The notes under the pieces are model-generated. The model saw only the letters and a program-made list of their open reading frames with translations. It was not told the origin of the DNA and made no database searches. Of a stretch of DNA of 40,259 nt, positions 16,371-24,269 are shown piece by piece. The stretch covers positions 1 through 40,259 of the forward strand of contig CAUJIM010000085.1 in assembly GCA_963205335.1 (NCBI GenBank). The letters are read 5' to 3'. The first letter of the stretch is position 1. Each line of letters begins with the position of its first letter. The translations under genes were made by a program, and so were the position numbers. Source of the DNA: Pseudomonadota bacterium. Its GTDB lineage: Bacteria; Pseudomonadota; Gammaproteobacteria; Burkholderiales; Burkholderiaceae_C.

Positions 16371-17654
16371 GTGCCGGGCGGCCGTTTGCCGCCTCCTTCT
16401 CCCGCCCTACGCCGTGAGCCGTCCATCCGCCGAAGACCGCCGCGCACCCTGGTGCTGGGCCTGTCGCTGGCGCAGCTGGTGAGCTGGGGCAGCGCGCTGT
16501 ATTCGTTCGCCGTGTTCGTCGGGCCGGTGGAGGCGGCGCTGCACGCCACGCGCGCGCAGACCTCGCTGGCCTTCAGCCTGGCGCTGCTGGCCGAGGGGCT
16601 GGCGGCGTTCGCCGTGGGCCGCTGGATCGACGCCGGCCACGAGCGCGCGGTGATGACCGGCGGCTCGCTGCTGCTCGCCCTGGCGCTGGCGGCGCACGGC
16701 GTCGTCGATTCGCTGGCCGGCCTGTACGCCGCCTGGACGCTGATCGGGCTGGGCATGGCCGGCACGCTGTACCCGCCGGTGTTCGCGGTGGTCACGCGGC
16801 GCTTCCCGCACGGCTACCGGCGCGCCATCATCACGCTCACCTTCCTGGGCGGGCTGGCCAGCACGGTGTTCATTCCGCTCACCGACTGGCTGATCGGCCT
16901 GTGGGGCTGGCGCGCCGCCTCGTGGGCGCTGGGCGCCATCAACCTGGCGCTGTGCGTGCCGCTGCACGCCTGGCTGCTGCGCGGCGCGCCCGGGGCCGTG
17001 CGCCCGGCGGCGCCCGCCGCTTTGCCGCCGGCCCGCGCGGGTGGCGGTGGCGGCGGCGCGCTGTCGGCGCAGCTGCGCGGGCCGGTGTTCTGGCGCCTGG
17101 GCGTGTTCACCGTGCTGCTGATGGCGGTGACCGCCGCCGTGCCGCCGCACCTGGTGAGCCTGCTGCGCGAAAGCGGCCTGCCCGCGGCCTGGGCGGTGGC
17201 GCTACCGGCCAGCATCGGCGCGCTGCAGGTGCTCGGGCGCTTCGCCCTGTACGCGGGCGAACGGCACGTGAGCGTGCACGCCACCAACCGCTGGACCCCG
17301 GCGCTGGTGCCGCTGGCGCTGGCGGTGCTGCTGGCGGGCAGCGGCCACGGCTGGGCGGCGCTGCTGTTCGCGCTGCTGTACGGCGTGGGCAACGGCATGC
17401 TGACCATCGTCAAGGGCACGGTGATGGCGCAGTACGTGGACGCGGCGCACGTCGGCGCGCTCAACGGCGCGCTGGGCCTGCCGCTGGCGCTGGCGCGCGC
17501 CGCCGCGCCGCTGGCCGTCGGCCTGCTGTGGACGCCGGCCCACGGCTACGCCGGCGGCCTGGCCCTGCTGCTGGCGCTGTCGCTGCTGGGCGTGGCGGCG
17601 CTGTGGGCGGCGCAGCGGCGCGCCATCGGGCGGCCGCCGGCTGCCGTATCCTGA
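16371..17654 (+). CDS. MFS transporter
   Basis: This protein of about 427 residues has around twelve hydrophobic helices. It begins with TLVLGLSLAQLVSWGSALYS, which resembles MFS helix 1, and contains the loop GRWIDAGHERAVM, a version of the MFS motif A region, and a Gly/Pro/Ala-rich central loop (about 200-225). Substrate is not predictable; its place among cobalamin genes suggests export or import of a corrinoid or precursor, but that is only inference from context. No ATG is in frame at the 5' end. GTG 16371 (9 nt after cobT) is used here; GTG near 16452 is possible but would remove part of helix 1. It happens to share a reading frame with the runaway cobD frame. Confidence 0.82.
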   Translation: MPGGRLPPPSPALRREPSIRRRPPRTLVLGLSLAQLVSWGSALYSFAVFVGPVEAALHATRAQTSLAFSLALLAEGLAAFAVGRWIDAGHERAVMTGGSLLLALALAAHGVVDSLAGLYAAWTLIGLGMAGTLYPPVFAVVTRRFPHGYRRAIITLTFLGGLASTVFIPLTDWLIGLWGWRAASWALGAINLALCVPLHAWLLRGAPGAVRPAAPAALPPARAGGGGGGALSAQLRGPVFWRLGVFTVLLMAVTAAVPPHLVSLLRESGLPAAWAVALPASIGALQVLGRFALYAGERHVSVHATNRWTPALVPLALAVLLAGSGHGWAALLFALLYGVGNGMLTIVKGTVMAQYVDAAHVGALNGALGLPLALARAAAPLAVGLLWTPAHGYAGGLALLLALSLLGVAALWAAQRRAIGRPPAAVS

Positions 17655-17683
17655 ACGCCCGTGTGTCCGGTGAGGATGGAGCC

Positions 17684-18895
17684 GTGCTGAAGAACTGGAA
17701 AAAAGGGCTGCTGGGCCTGCTGCTGTTGCTGATGGCGGCGGGCATCGCCGACTGGTTCAGCCTGGACCAGGAGACGCGGGCGCTCATCAAGACCTTCCCG
17801 ACCAACCGCGACCTGCTGTTCTGGAACCAGGACCAGCGCGACGCGGCGTTCCGCGCGCTCGACCGCATCCCGCTGCTGGCGCAGTGGCACACGGTGCAGC
17901 CCTCGGCCGCGCCGCGCCCGCTGCCGCCGGGCGAGCCGCTCGCGCTCGCCACCGACGTCGACGCCTTCATGGCGGGGCAGAGGAGCGCGGCGCTGCTCGT
18001 CGTGCACAAGGGCCGGCTGCGGCTCGAGCGCTACGGCCTGGGCTTCGGCCCCGGGGGCCGCTGGACCAGCTTCTCGGTGGCCAAGGCGTTCACCTCCACA
18101 CTCGCGGGCGCGGCGCTGAAAGACGGCGCGATCGCCAGCATGGACGACCGGCTGGACCAGTACATCCCCGAGCTGCGGGGCGCGGCCTACGGCGAGGTGA
18201 CGGTGCGCCAGCTCCTCACCATGACCTCGGGCGTGGCCTGGAACGAGGACTACGACGACCCCGATTCCGACGTGGCGCGCTTCAACAACCACCGGCCGCC
18301 CGAGGGGCAGGACGCGCTGGTGGACTACATGCGCCGCCTGCCGCGCGCGGCACCGCCCGGCACGCGCTGGCACTACAACACGGGCGAGACCAACCTCGTC
18401 GGCATCCTCGTCGGCCGGGCGGTGAAGAAGCCCCTGGCCGAATACCTGCAGGAGAAGATCTGGCAGCCCGCGGGCATGGAGTACCCGGCCACCTGGATCC
18501 TGAGCAAGACGGGGCAGGAGATCAGCGGCTGCTGCATCCAGGCCTCGCCGCGCGACTTCGCGCGCATGGGCCAGTTCATCCTGGAGGGCGCGAAGGTGAA
18601 CGGCGAAAGCATCGTGCCCGAGGGCTGGCTGCAGGCCGCCACGCACAAACAGGCCGACATCGGCGAGTCGGGCAAGGGCTACGGCTACCAGTGGTCCACC
18701 TACGACGACGGCACGTTCACCGTGCGCGGCGCGTTCGGCCAGGGGCTGTTCATCGACCCGGCGCGCCAGCTCGTCATAGAGACCAACGCCAACTGGGCCG
18801 GCGGCGCGCTCGACCCCCGGGCCATGGCCGCGCGCGATGCGTTCTACAAGGCGGTGCAGCAGGCGGTGGACGCGGAAGGCGCGGCCGCGCGCTGA
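17684..18895 (+). CDS. Serine hydrolase of the beta-lactamase / penicillin-binding-protein-like family
   Basis: This 403-residue protein has an N-terminal hydrophobic segment (about 8-22; signal anchor or signal peptide) and a class C beta-lactamase-like fold. The catalytic SxxK is Ser131-Val-Ala-Lys134 (in SFSVAKAFTS) and the YxN-type motif is in WHYNTGETN. LLTMTSGVAWNEDYD is the typical family stretch after SxxK. Members include esterases, peptidases and uncharacterised periplasmic hydrolases; the substrate is unknown. GTG 17684 is favoured by GAGGATGGAG just upstream. It lies 29 nt after the MFS gene and is the last plus-strand gene before the antisense LysE gene. Nothing ties it biochemically to cobalamin. 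Confidence 0.85.
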   Translation: MLKNWKKGLLGLLLLLMAAGIADWFSLDQETRALIKTFPTNRDLLFWNQDQRDAAFRALDRIPLLAQWHTVQPSAAPRPLPPGEPLALATDVDAFMAGQRSAALLVVHKGRLRLERYGLGFGPGGRWTSFSVAKAFTSTLAGAALKDGAIASMDDRLDQYIPELRGAAYGEVTVRQLLTMTSGVAWNEDYDDPDSDVARFNNHRPPEGQDALVDYMRRLPRAAPPGTRWHYNTGETNLVGILVGRAVKKPLAEYLQEKIWQPAGMEYPATWILSKTGQEISGCCIQASPRDFARMGQFILEGAKVNGESIVPEGWLQAATHKQADIGESGKGYGYQWSTYDDGTFTVRGAFGQGLFIDPARQLVIETNANWAGGALDPRAMAARDAFYKAVQQAVDAEGAAAR

Positions 18896-18900
18896 AAACG

Positions 18901-19524
18901 TCAGCGGCTGCTCGCCAGGCGGATCCCCAGCCCCACGAGCGCGGCGCCCATCAGGGCATCGACGGCCCGGCTCATGCGCGCGTAGACGGACCGGACGCGC
19001 CCCACGGAGAAGAACGAGGCGAGCGCGCCGAGCCATCCGGCCGTGATCAGGCCCGCCAGGGCGACCACGCTGACATACACCCAGGAGGGCGCGCCGACAG
19101 GCAGCACGGTGACGAACAAGGTGGCGAAAAAGGTGGCCGTCTTGGGGTTGGTGATGCCGACCATGAAGCCCTGGCGCCACGCCTGCGACGGGCGTGCCCG
19201 CGCGACGCCGTGGACATGCGGCCCGCCGCTCCTGGCCGTGCAGGCGGCGATCAGCATGCGCGCGCCCAGGTAGATCAGGTAGGCCGCACCCGCCAGGCGG
19301 ATGGTTTCGTAGAGCCAGAACAGTTCCCTGATGAGCAATCCGAACCCGAGAATGGCCAGGGCTGCCCAGACCACCACCGCGCAAGCGATGCCCAGGCCGA
19401 CCAGCAGGCCCGACCGCCGGTCGTTCAGGGCGTGGGACGTGACGGCGACGAAATCCGGACCGGGGCTGATGCATGCCAGGAGAACGATGCCCGAGAGGGT
19501 GAGCAGCTGAGACAGGTATTCCAT
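18901..19524 (-). CDS. LysE/RhtB family amino-acid exporter
   Basis: This 207-residue membrane protein has six predicted helices. Family signatures are LACISPGPDFVAVTSHAL near the N-terminus, the AYLIYLGARML segment, and QGFMVGITNPKTATFFATLF after a short basic loop. It would export amino acids or derivatives. It lies antisense between the serine hydrolase and cobS, ending only 6 nt from the hydrolase stop, so it interrupts the run of cobalamin genes. Substrate specificity cannot be told. Confidence 0.9.
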   Translation of the reverse strand: MEYLSQLLTLSGIVLLACISPGPDFVAVTSHALNDRRSGLLVGLGIACAVVVWAALAILGFGLLIRELFWLYETIRLAGAAYLIYLGARMLIAACTARSGGPHVHGVARARPSQAWRQGFMVGITNPKTATFFATLFVTVLPVGAPSWVYVSVVALAGLITAGWLGALASFFSVGRVRSVYARMSRAVDALMGAALVGLGIRLASSR

Positions 19525-19625
19525 GGAACCAGGCGTTGTCGACCGGAATCCGGCGACGCGCCGGCCCGTGGGTGCGCCACCTTACCATCGCCGCGCAGCC
19601 GCTCGCGCGGCCGAGGGAGCCTGCC

Positions 19626-19631
19626 TACAAT
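19626..19631 (+). promoter_or_regulatory. Candidate -10 box upstream of cobS
   Basis: TACAAT in the context GCCTACAATCCCGC lies 37 nt before the cobS ATG. No good -35 is visible 17 bp upstream. A separate promoter is expected here because the antisense LysE gene separates cobS from the main operon. Confidence 0.4.
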
Positions 19632-19667
19632 CCCGCGCTGCTCCGGCGCCGCCCGGGCGTTTTCCCG

Positions 19668-20465
19668 ATGCACGCATTGCGCCACTTCCTGCTCGCCCTC
19701 CAGTTCTTCACCCGCATCCCCGTCACCGGGCGGCTGGCGGCGTGGGTGGGCTACAGCCCGGCGATGCTGAACGCGGCCAGCGGCCATTTCCCCGGCGTGG
19801 GCTGGGTGGTGGGCGGCGTGGGCGCGCTGGTGCTCTGGGGCGCGGGCCTGCGCCTGGGCGCCGCGCCATGGGGCGCGCTGGTGGCCGCGGCGCTCTGCAC
19901 CGCCGCGACCGCGTGGCTCACCGGCGCGTTCCACGAGGACGGGCTGGCCGATACCGCCGACGGCCTGGGCGGCAGCGCGCAGCGCGAGCAGGCGCTGGCG
20001 ATCATGAAGGACTCGCGCATCGGCAGCTACGGCACGGTGGCGCTGGTGCTGGCGCTGCTGCTCAAGCTGGCGCTGCTGGCACTGCTGGTGCAGCGCGACG
20101 GGCCGGGCGCGGCGGCGCTGCTGCTCCTGGCCGCGCACGTGCTCTCGCGCGCCGCGCCGCTGGTCGTGATGCGCGCGCTGCCCTACGTGAGTGAGGCCGG
20201 GCGGGCCAAGTCCAAGCCGCTGGCGGAGGCGGTCTCGGGCGCCGGCCTGGCGGTGGGTTTCTTGTGGTCTTTTCCGGCCCTGGCGCTTGTGTGGCAAGCG
20301 CGAGGCGCTATGCATTTGTTGTTTGCTGCGGCCTGCTGGCTGCTGGTGCTCGCGGCCATGCTGCGCCTGCTGCGCCGGCGCCTGCAGGGCTTCACCGGCG
20401 ACACGCTGGGCGCGACGCAGCAGGTGTGCGAGCTGGCGCTGTACCTGGGGCTGGCGCTGGCATGA
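19668..20465 (+). CDS. cobS: Adenosylcobinamide-GDP ribazoletransferase (cobalamin synthase)
   Basis: This 265-residue inner-membrane enzyme has several hydrophobic helices. It has the N-terminal LLALQFFTRIPV typical of CobS, the metal-binding-type FHEDGLADTADGLGG motif (about residues 89-103), and MKDSRIGSYG. It joins adenosylcobinamide-GDP from CobU to alpha-ribazole (phosphate) to finish the nucleotide loop. ATG 19668 is chosen over upstream in-frame codons because it starts directly before the conserved helix. A dispersed A+T-richer element (20260-20322) is embedded in frame in the C-terminal third, where sequence reads GFLWSFPALALVWQARG. Confidence 0.94.
   Translation: MHALRHFLLALQFFTRIPVTGRLAAWVGYSPAMLNAASGHFPGVGWVVGGVGALVLWGAGLRLGAAPWGALVAAALCTAATAWLTGAFHEDGLADTADGLGGSAQREQALAIMKDSRIGSYGTVALVLALLLKLALLALLVQRDGPGAAALLLLAAHVLSRAAPLVVMRALPYVSEAGRAKSKPLAEAVSGAGLAVGFLWSFPALALVWQARGAMHLLFAAACWLLVLAAMLRLLRRRLQGFTGDTLGATQQVCELALYLGLALA
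20260..20322 (-). repeat. Dispersed A+T-richer element, copy D (inside cobS)
   Basis: It contains a perfect dyad GCGCTTG-TGTGG-CAAGCGC at 20283-20301, with TTTTCCGGCCC on one side and GGCGCTATGCATTTGTTG on the other. It stays in the cobS frame. Confidence 0.6.
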
Positions 20466-20471
20466 CACGGC

Positions 20472-20563
20472 TTCGCAATCGGAAAGACAACTGCGTTGTT
20501 TCGCCTTGCCGTACTGCGTGTACTGTCCGCGGCTTCACGCCTTGTTCCCTTCTCGATTGCAAA
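20472..20563. repeat. 92-bp element with inverted ends between cobS and cobC
   Basis: The ends are TTCGCAATCG (20472-20481) and CGATTGCAAA (20554-20563), inverted with one mismatch in ten. Inside, CGCCTTG occurs twice in the same orientation (in TTTCGCCTTGCCGTAC and TTCACGCCTTGTTCCC), and GTAC-TGCGT-GTAC sits at the centre. Its composition differs from the neighbouring genes. It fills nearly the whole cobS-cobC gap and ends 5 nt before the cobC ATG. It looks like a small non-autonomous or REP-type element. Confidence 0.65.
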
Positions 20564-20568
20564 CCCGT

Positions 20569-21114
20569 ATGAGGCTCTGGCTGGTGCGCCATGCGCCCGT
20601 GGCCGCCGCGGCCGGCCTGTGCTACGGCGCGAGCGACCTGGCGGCCGACGCGGCGGCCACGCGCGCGGCGGCCCGGGCGCTGTCCGGCCAACTGCCGCAG
20701 GGCCTGGCACTGGGCGTTTCTCCGCTACAGCGTTGCGAGCATCTCGCGCAGGTTCTGCAAGCGCTGCGGCCGGATTTGATACCGAGAACCGACGCACGCC
20801 TGCGCGAGATGGACTTCGGCGCCTGGGAGGGCCGCCCGTGGCGCGACATCGGGCGCGCCGAGTTCGACCGCTGGCTGGCCGACTTTGCCGACGCCCCCCC
20901 GGGCGCGGGCGCGGAGACCGTGCGCGCGCTGATGGCGCGCGTCGGCGCGGCCTGGGACGAGTGGCGCGCCAGCGGCGCCGACCGCGTCTGGATCACCCAC
21001 GCCGGCGTGATCCGCGCCGCGCTGCTGCTCTCGCGCGGGGTGCGCCTGCCGGCAAGCGCGGCCGACTGGCCGGCCGAGGCGCTGCGGCCGGCCACACTGG
21101 TGGAAATCAGATAG
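20569..21114 (+). CDS. cobC: Alpha-ribazole phosphatase (histidine phosphatase family)
   Basis: This 181-residue phosphatase has the N-terminal phosphohistidine motif LWLVRHAPV, the conserved GLCYGASD and SPLQRCEHLA, the acidic-region LREMDFGAWEGRPW, and the second histidine in WITHAGVIRA. It removes phosphate from alpha-ribazole 5'-phosphate or from cobalamin 5'-phosphate in the nucleotide-loop pathway. ATG 20569 is only 5 nt after a 92-bp repeat and has no Shine-Dalgarno sequence, so the repeat has probably replaced the original upstream sequence. The gene ends the cobalamin cluster. Confidence 0.9.
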   Translation: MRLWLVRHAPVAAAAGLCYGASDLAADAAATRAAARALSGQLPQGLALGVSPLQRCEHLAQVLQALRPDLIPRTDARLREMDFGAWEGRPWRDIGRAEFDRWLADFADAPPGAGAETVRALMARVGAAWDEWRASGADRVWITHAGVIRAALLLSRGVRLPASAADWPAEALRPATLVEIR

Positions 21115-21162
21115 GCGGGCGTCTGTCGAGGGGTAGCGGCCCAGAGCTTCCCTCGCGACGCT

Positions 21163-22131
21163 TCACTGGGACTTCGCCCCGGAGATGCGCACCAGCTCCG
21201 CCCACTTGGCGGTTTCTTTGGCGATGAAAGTCTGAAATTCCTGCGGCGTGGACGTGAGCGGGTTCAGGGACATCGTTGCGTTCACCTGGACGATTTCCGG
21301 GCTCTTGAGGGTTTCGGCGATCGCAGCGTTCATGCGCTGAATAATGGGCTGGGGCGTGCCTTTGGGTGCGATCACACCGCCCCACGCGACGGCCTGGAAC
21401 CCGGGGAAACCCGATTCGGCCATCGTAGGAACGTTCGGCAGTTCCGCCAGCCGTTTCGTGCTGGTGACGGCGAGGGGCTTGACGGATTTGTTCAAAATGA
21501 ACTGCTGCACGCCGTTCACGTTGTCGAACATGATGTCGACCCGGCCGCCTACCAGGTCGGACAGCGCCTGTGAGCCGCTCTTGTATGGGACATGGACCGC
21601 GTCGATCTTCGCGACGGACTTCATCATCTCCCCGGTAAGGTGGCTGCCTGATCCCACGCCCGTGTCCGATGCGAAACTGACCTTGCCCGGATTGGCTTTG
21701 GCGTAGTCGATCAGTTCTTTCACGCTGTTGGGCTTGAAGCCGGGTCCGGCGACGAGGATGTACGGGTTGTCGAAGAGCAGCCCGACAGGCTCGAAATCCT
21801 TGTCGGGGTCATACGGAAGTTTTTCGAAGAAACTCTTGTTCACCGCCAGCGTGATGTTGTTGCCGAAGCCGAACGTATATCCATCGGGAGCGGCCTTGGC
21901 CAGCGCCTGCGAACCGACGATGCCGCCGGCGCTCGCGAAGTTCTCCACGACGATGGGCTGGCCCAGGATCTTGCCGAGCCGTTCCGCGACCGGCCGCATT
22001 GCCGTATCGGGGCCGGAGCCGGCGGCGTACGGCACGATGAACCGGATGGGCTTGGTGGGCCAGCCTTGGGCAAAGGCGGTCGTCGAGATTGCGACGGCCG
22101 CGACAGCCAGGATCTTCATGAGTATCTTCAC
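21163..22131 (-). CDS. Bug-family (TctC-like) tripartite tricarboxylate transporter substrate-binding protein
   Basis: This 322-residue periplasmic protein has a signal peptide (MKILAVAAVAISTTAFA, cleavage before QGWPTKPIRF). It has typical Bug motifs: PIRFIVPYAAGSGPDTAMRP, VVENFASAGGIVGSQALAK, PDGYTFGFGNN and HVPYKSGSQAL. Bug proteins bind carboxylates or other small metabolites and are abundant in Burkholderiales. GTG 22131 is used because AAAGGAA sits 5 nt upstream; the internal ATG 22119 lacks this. It is downstream of, and likely co-transcribed with, the hydrolase and tartrate-dehydrogenase-like genes, suggesting the ligand is their substrate. No TctA/TctB membrane partners are in the window. 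Confidence 0.93.
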   Translation of the reverse strand: MKILMKILAVAAVAISTTAFAQGWPTKPIRFIVPYAAGSGPDTAMRPVAERLGKILGQPIVVENFASAGGIVGSQALAKAAPDGYTFGFGNNITLAVNKSFFEKLPYDPDKDFEPVGLLFDNPYILVAGPGFKPNSVKELIDYAKANPGKVSFASDTGVGSGSHLTGEMMKSVAKIDAVHVPYKSGSQALSDLVGGRVDIMFDNVNGVQQFILNKSVKPLAVTSTKRLAELPNVPTMAESGFPGFQAVAWGGVIAPKGTPQPIIQRMNAAIAETLKSPEIVQVNATMSLNPLTSTPQEFQTFIAKETAKWAELVRISGAKSQ

Positions 22132-22178
22132 GTGGATTCCTTTCGGGAGGGGGCAGGGGAAAAAAGACGTGCTCGCCT

Positions 22179-23038
22179 TCAGGAGCGCAGCAGGCGGATC
22201 ACGCGGCGCGTCCATTCGGAGCCTTCATCAGCGACGGCTAGTGCGGCGCTGAAATGGTTGCCGTCGAGCACCATGGTTTCGTGGGCGACGCCATGGCGAT
22301 CGAGTTCGGCCGCCATCGCGCGGCTCCCGTTGATGATCCGGGGCAGGTCGTCTCGGGCGTATGCCAGGAGCATGAACGGGCTGTCGGGGCGGACGTGGCA
22401 GATGGGGCTGGCAGCACCAGCCTCCGATGTGTTGTCCAGGATCATCTGGTGCGTGCGTTCTTCGCCGCTGCCGGGTTGCCGGTCCGGGTAGCGGATGTCC
22501 AGGGGGGCGCACAAAGGCAGGCAGGCGACGATGGATGCGGGGGGGACGCCCTGCTCCTGCAGGCGCTGTGCCGACAGTGCCGCCAGCGCCATCAGGTGCC
22601 CGCCCGCGGAGTGTCCGCCCAGGGCGATGCGCGCGGCGTTGCCGCCGTATCTGTGGATGTTTTGCGCCACCCACGCGACCGCGTCCAGGCAGTCGTCCAG
22701 CATCGCCTGCCACTTGTGCTCGGGTGCAAGCCGATACGAGACGGAGACGAATGCAATGCCCGCATCCGCCAGCGCGGGGGCCATCAGGCCCATCCATTCC
22801 TTGTAACCATTGGTCCAGGCACCGCCATGCGCGAAGACAAGCACCGGGGCACCGCCTTCCGGCACCTGTCTTGGCGGGTAGATGTCCAGCGCCTGCCAGT
22901 AGTCGTTGCCGAAGTGCTGGTGCGCGACGAGCTCGCACCGGTCGAGCGCTGCCTCCGAGCGTTGCAGGGTAGCGCGGGCATAGTCCGCAGCCTCTTCAGG
23001 GTAGATGGGGGCTGGGGGGGGAGTGGTGCGAAGCGCAT
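22179..23038 (-). pseudogene. Alpha/beta hydrolase (esterase/lipase, HSL-like), apparently frameshifted at a poly-C tract
   Basis: The main frame carries the oxyanion motif FAHGGAWTNG, the nucleophile elbow GHSAGG, the acid-region YARDDLPRI and the histidine in DGNHFSAAL. Upstream of the only in-frame start (GTG 22865) about 58 further codons continue as convincing protein (PEEAADYARATL, HFGNDYWQALDIYPPRQ) but contain no start codon. The start is in another frame at ATG 23038 (MRFAPLPP). The two frames join if the C8 tract (G8 at 23014-23021 on the plus strand) had nine Cs. So the gene is out of frame by one base, truncated from GTG 22865, or affected by a sequence error. It lies between the Bug gene and the tartrate-dehydrogenase-like gene. 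Confidence 0.8.
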
Positions 23039-23093
23039 GTACCGATCCGGGAAAGAGAGCGATTGCAAACGGGGGGTAGGTGTCGAGCGCAGG

Positions 23094-24173
23094 TCAATTC
23101 GACGGCCGGCCGGAAACCAGATGGGCGACGGCCCTTCCGACCTCGCCGGTGCTTGCGCTTCCGCCCATGTCTGGGGTGCGGGGGCCGGACTTCAGCACCT
23201 GCTCGATGGCTTGGACGATCTTGTCGTGCGCATCGCGCCGTCCGAGAAAATCGAGCATCAGCGCACCCGACCAGATCATTGCGATCGGGTTGGCGATGCC
23301 CTTGCCGAAGATGTCGGGCGCCGACCCGTGAACGGGTTCGAACAGCGACGGGAAGCGCCGCTCGGGATTGAGATTGGCGGAGGGCGCGATCCCGATCGTT
23401 CCAGTCGTCGCGGGGCCGAGGTCCGACAGGATGTCGCCGAACAAATTGCTTGCCGCCACTACATCGAAGCGATCCGGTTGCAGCACGAACCGCGCGCTGA
23501 GGATGTCGATGTGCTGCTTGCTCAGTGCCACATCGGGATACCTCTTCGCGATCTCGTCGGCCCTGTTGTCCCACCACGGCATGCTGACCGCGATGCCGTT
23601 GGACTTCGTCGCCAGGGTCAGATGATTGCGTGGACGGCTCCTGGCGAGATCGAAGGCGAACTTGAGGAGGCGATCGGTGCCGTGGCGGGAGAAGATGGCC
23701 TCCTGGACTACGAACTCTCTGTCCGTGCCTTCGTACATCACGTCGCCGACGGACGTGTACTCGCCTTCGGTGTTCTCCCTGACCACGAAGTAGTCGATGT
23801 CTCCTGGCTTGCGATTCGCGAGCGGGCTCGACACGCCGTCAAACAAGCGAACCGGACGCAGATTGATGTATTGGTCGAACTCGCGGCGAAATTTGAGCAG
23901 TGAACCCCATAGGGAGATGTGGTCAGGGACTTTCGCTGGCCATCCGACTGCCCCGAAATAGATGGCGTCGAAACCGCCGATCTCTTCCTTCCAGTCCGCC
24001 GGCATCATCCGCCCGTGCTCTGCGTAGTAGTCGCAGTTCGCCCATTCGAATGTGGTGAACCGGAGGTCGATGTCGAAAGTCGTTGCTGCCGCCTGAAGAA
24101 CGCGAATCCCTTCTGGTAGGACTTCTTTCCCGATTCCATCGCCCGCGATGGCGGCGATTCGCAGTGCCTTCAT
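23094..24173 (-). CDS. ttuC: Tartrate dehydrogenase / D-malate dehydrogenase-like oxidative decarboxylase
   Basis: This 359-residue member of the isocitrate/isopropylmalate dehydrogenase family starts MKALRIAAIAGDGIGKEVLP, with VRENTEGEYTSVGD, TKSNGIAVSMPWWD, and the cofactor/metal region ASNLFGDILSDLGPA followed by EPVHGSAPDIFGKGIANP. Such enzymes use NAD to oxidise and decarboxylate tartrate, D-malate or related 2-hydroxyacids. The length fits tartrate dehydrogenase (about 360). ATG 24173 follows AAGGTGAAG. It heads a minus-strand unit with the hydrolase and Bug protein and is divergent from a LysR gene, the usual regulator arrangement. Exact substrate is not fixed by sequence. Confidence 0.88.
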   Translation of the reverse strand: MKALRIAAIAGDGIGKEVLPEGIRVLQAAATTFDIDLRFTTFEWANCDYYAEHGRMMPADWKEEIGGFDAIYFGAVGWPAKVPDHISLWGSLLKFRREFDQYINLRPVRLFDGVSSPLANRKPGDIDYFVVRENTEGEYTSVGDVMYEGTDREFVVQEAIFSRHGTDRLLKFAFDLARSRPRNHLTLATKSNGIAVSMPWWDNRADEIAKRYPDVALSKQHIDILSARFVLQPDRFDVVAASNLFGDILSDLGPATTGTIGIAPSANLNPERRFPSLFEPVHGSAPDIFGKGIANPIAMIWSGALMLDFLGRRDAHDKIVQAIEQVLKSGPRTPDMGGSASTGEVGRAVAHLVSGRPSN

Positions 24174-24206
24174 TTCAACTTCACCTTTGGATATGCATCT
24201 GCCGCA

Positions 24207-24236
24207 ATGGTAGAGATATTTCCTTAATGAATACAA
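24207..24236 (-). promoter_or_regulatory. Candidate promoter for the ttuC-like operon in the divergent intergenic region
   Basis: On the minus strand TTGTAT (24236-24231) and TACCAT (24212-24207) are 18 bp apart, ending 33 nt before the ATG. The whole gap 24174-24269 is strikingly A+T-rich, as expected for a LysR-controlled divergent promoter. I cannot point to one clear T-N11-A operator. Confidence 0.45.
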
Positions 24237-24269
24237 TTGCTACATTGGTTAATTCTTTGTGCACATATC

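Noticed and set aside
12705-17654. A single 1,649-codon open frame joining the CobD-like start to the MFS transporter
   Set aside because: The middle reads as low-complexity Arg/Ala/Gly sequence out of frame with clear cobQ and cobT genes. It exists only because of the frameshift in cobD and chance lack of stops in GC-rich DNA.
20705-20790. A further copy of the dispersed A+T-richer element inside cobC
   Set aside because: Only GCAAGCGCTGCGGCCGG and GATTTGATAC resemble the tail of the element, and the encoded residues (SPLQRCEHLAQVLQALRPD) are normal CobC sequence.
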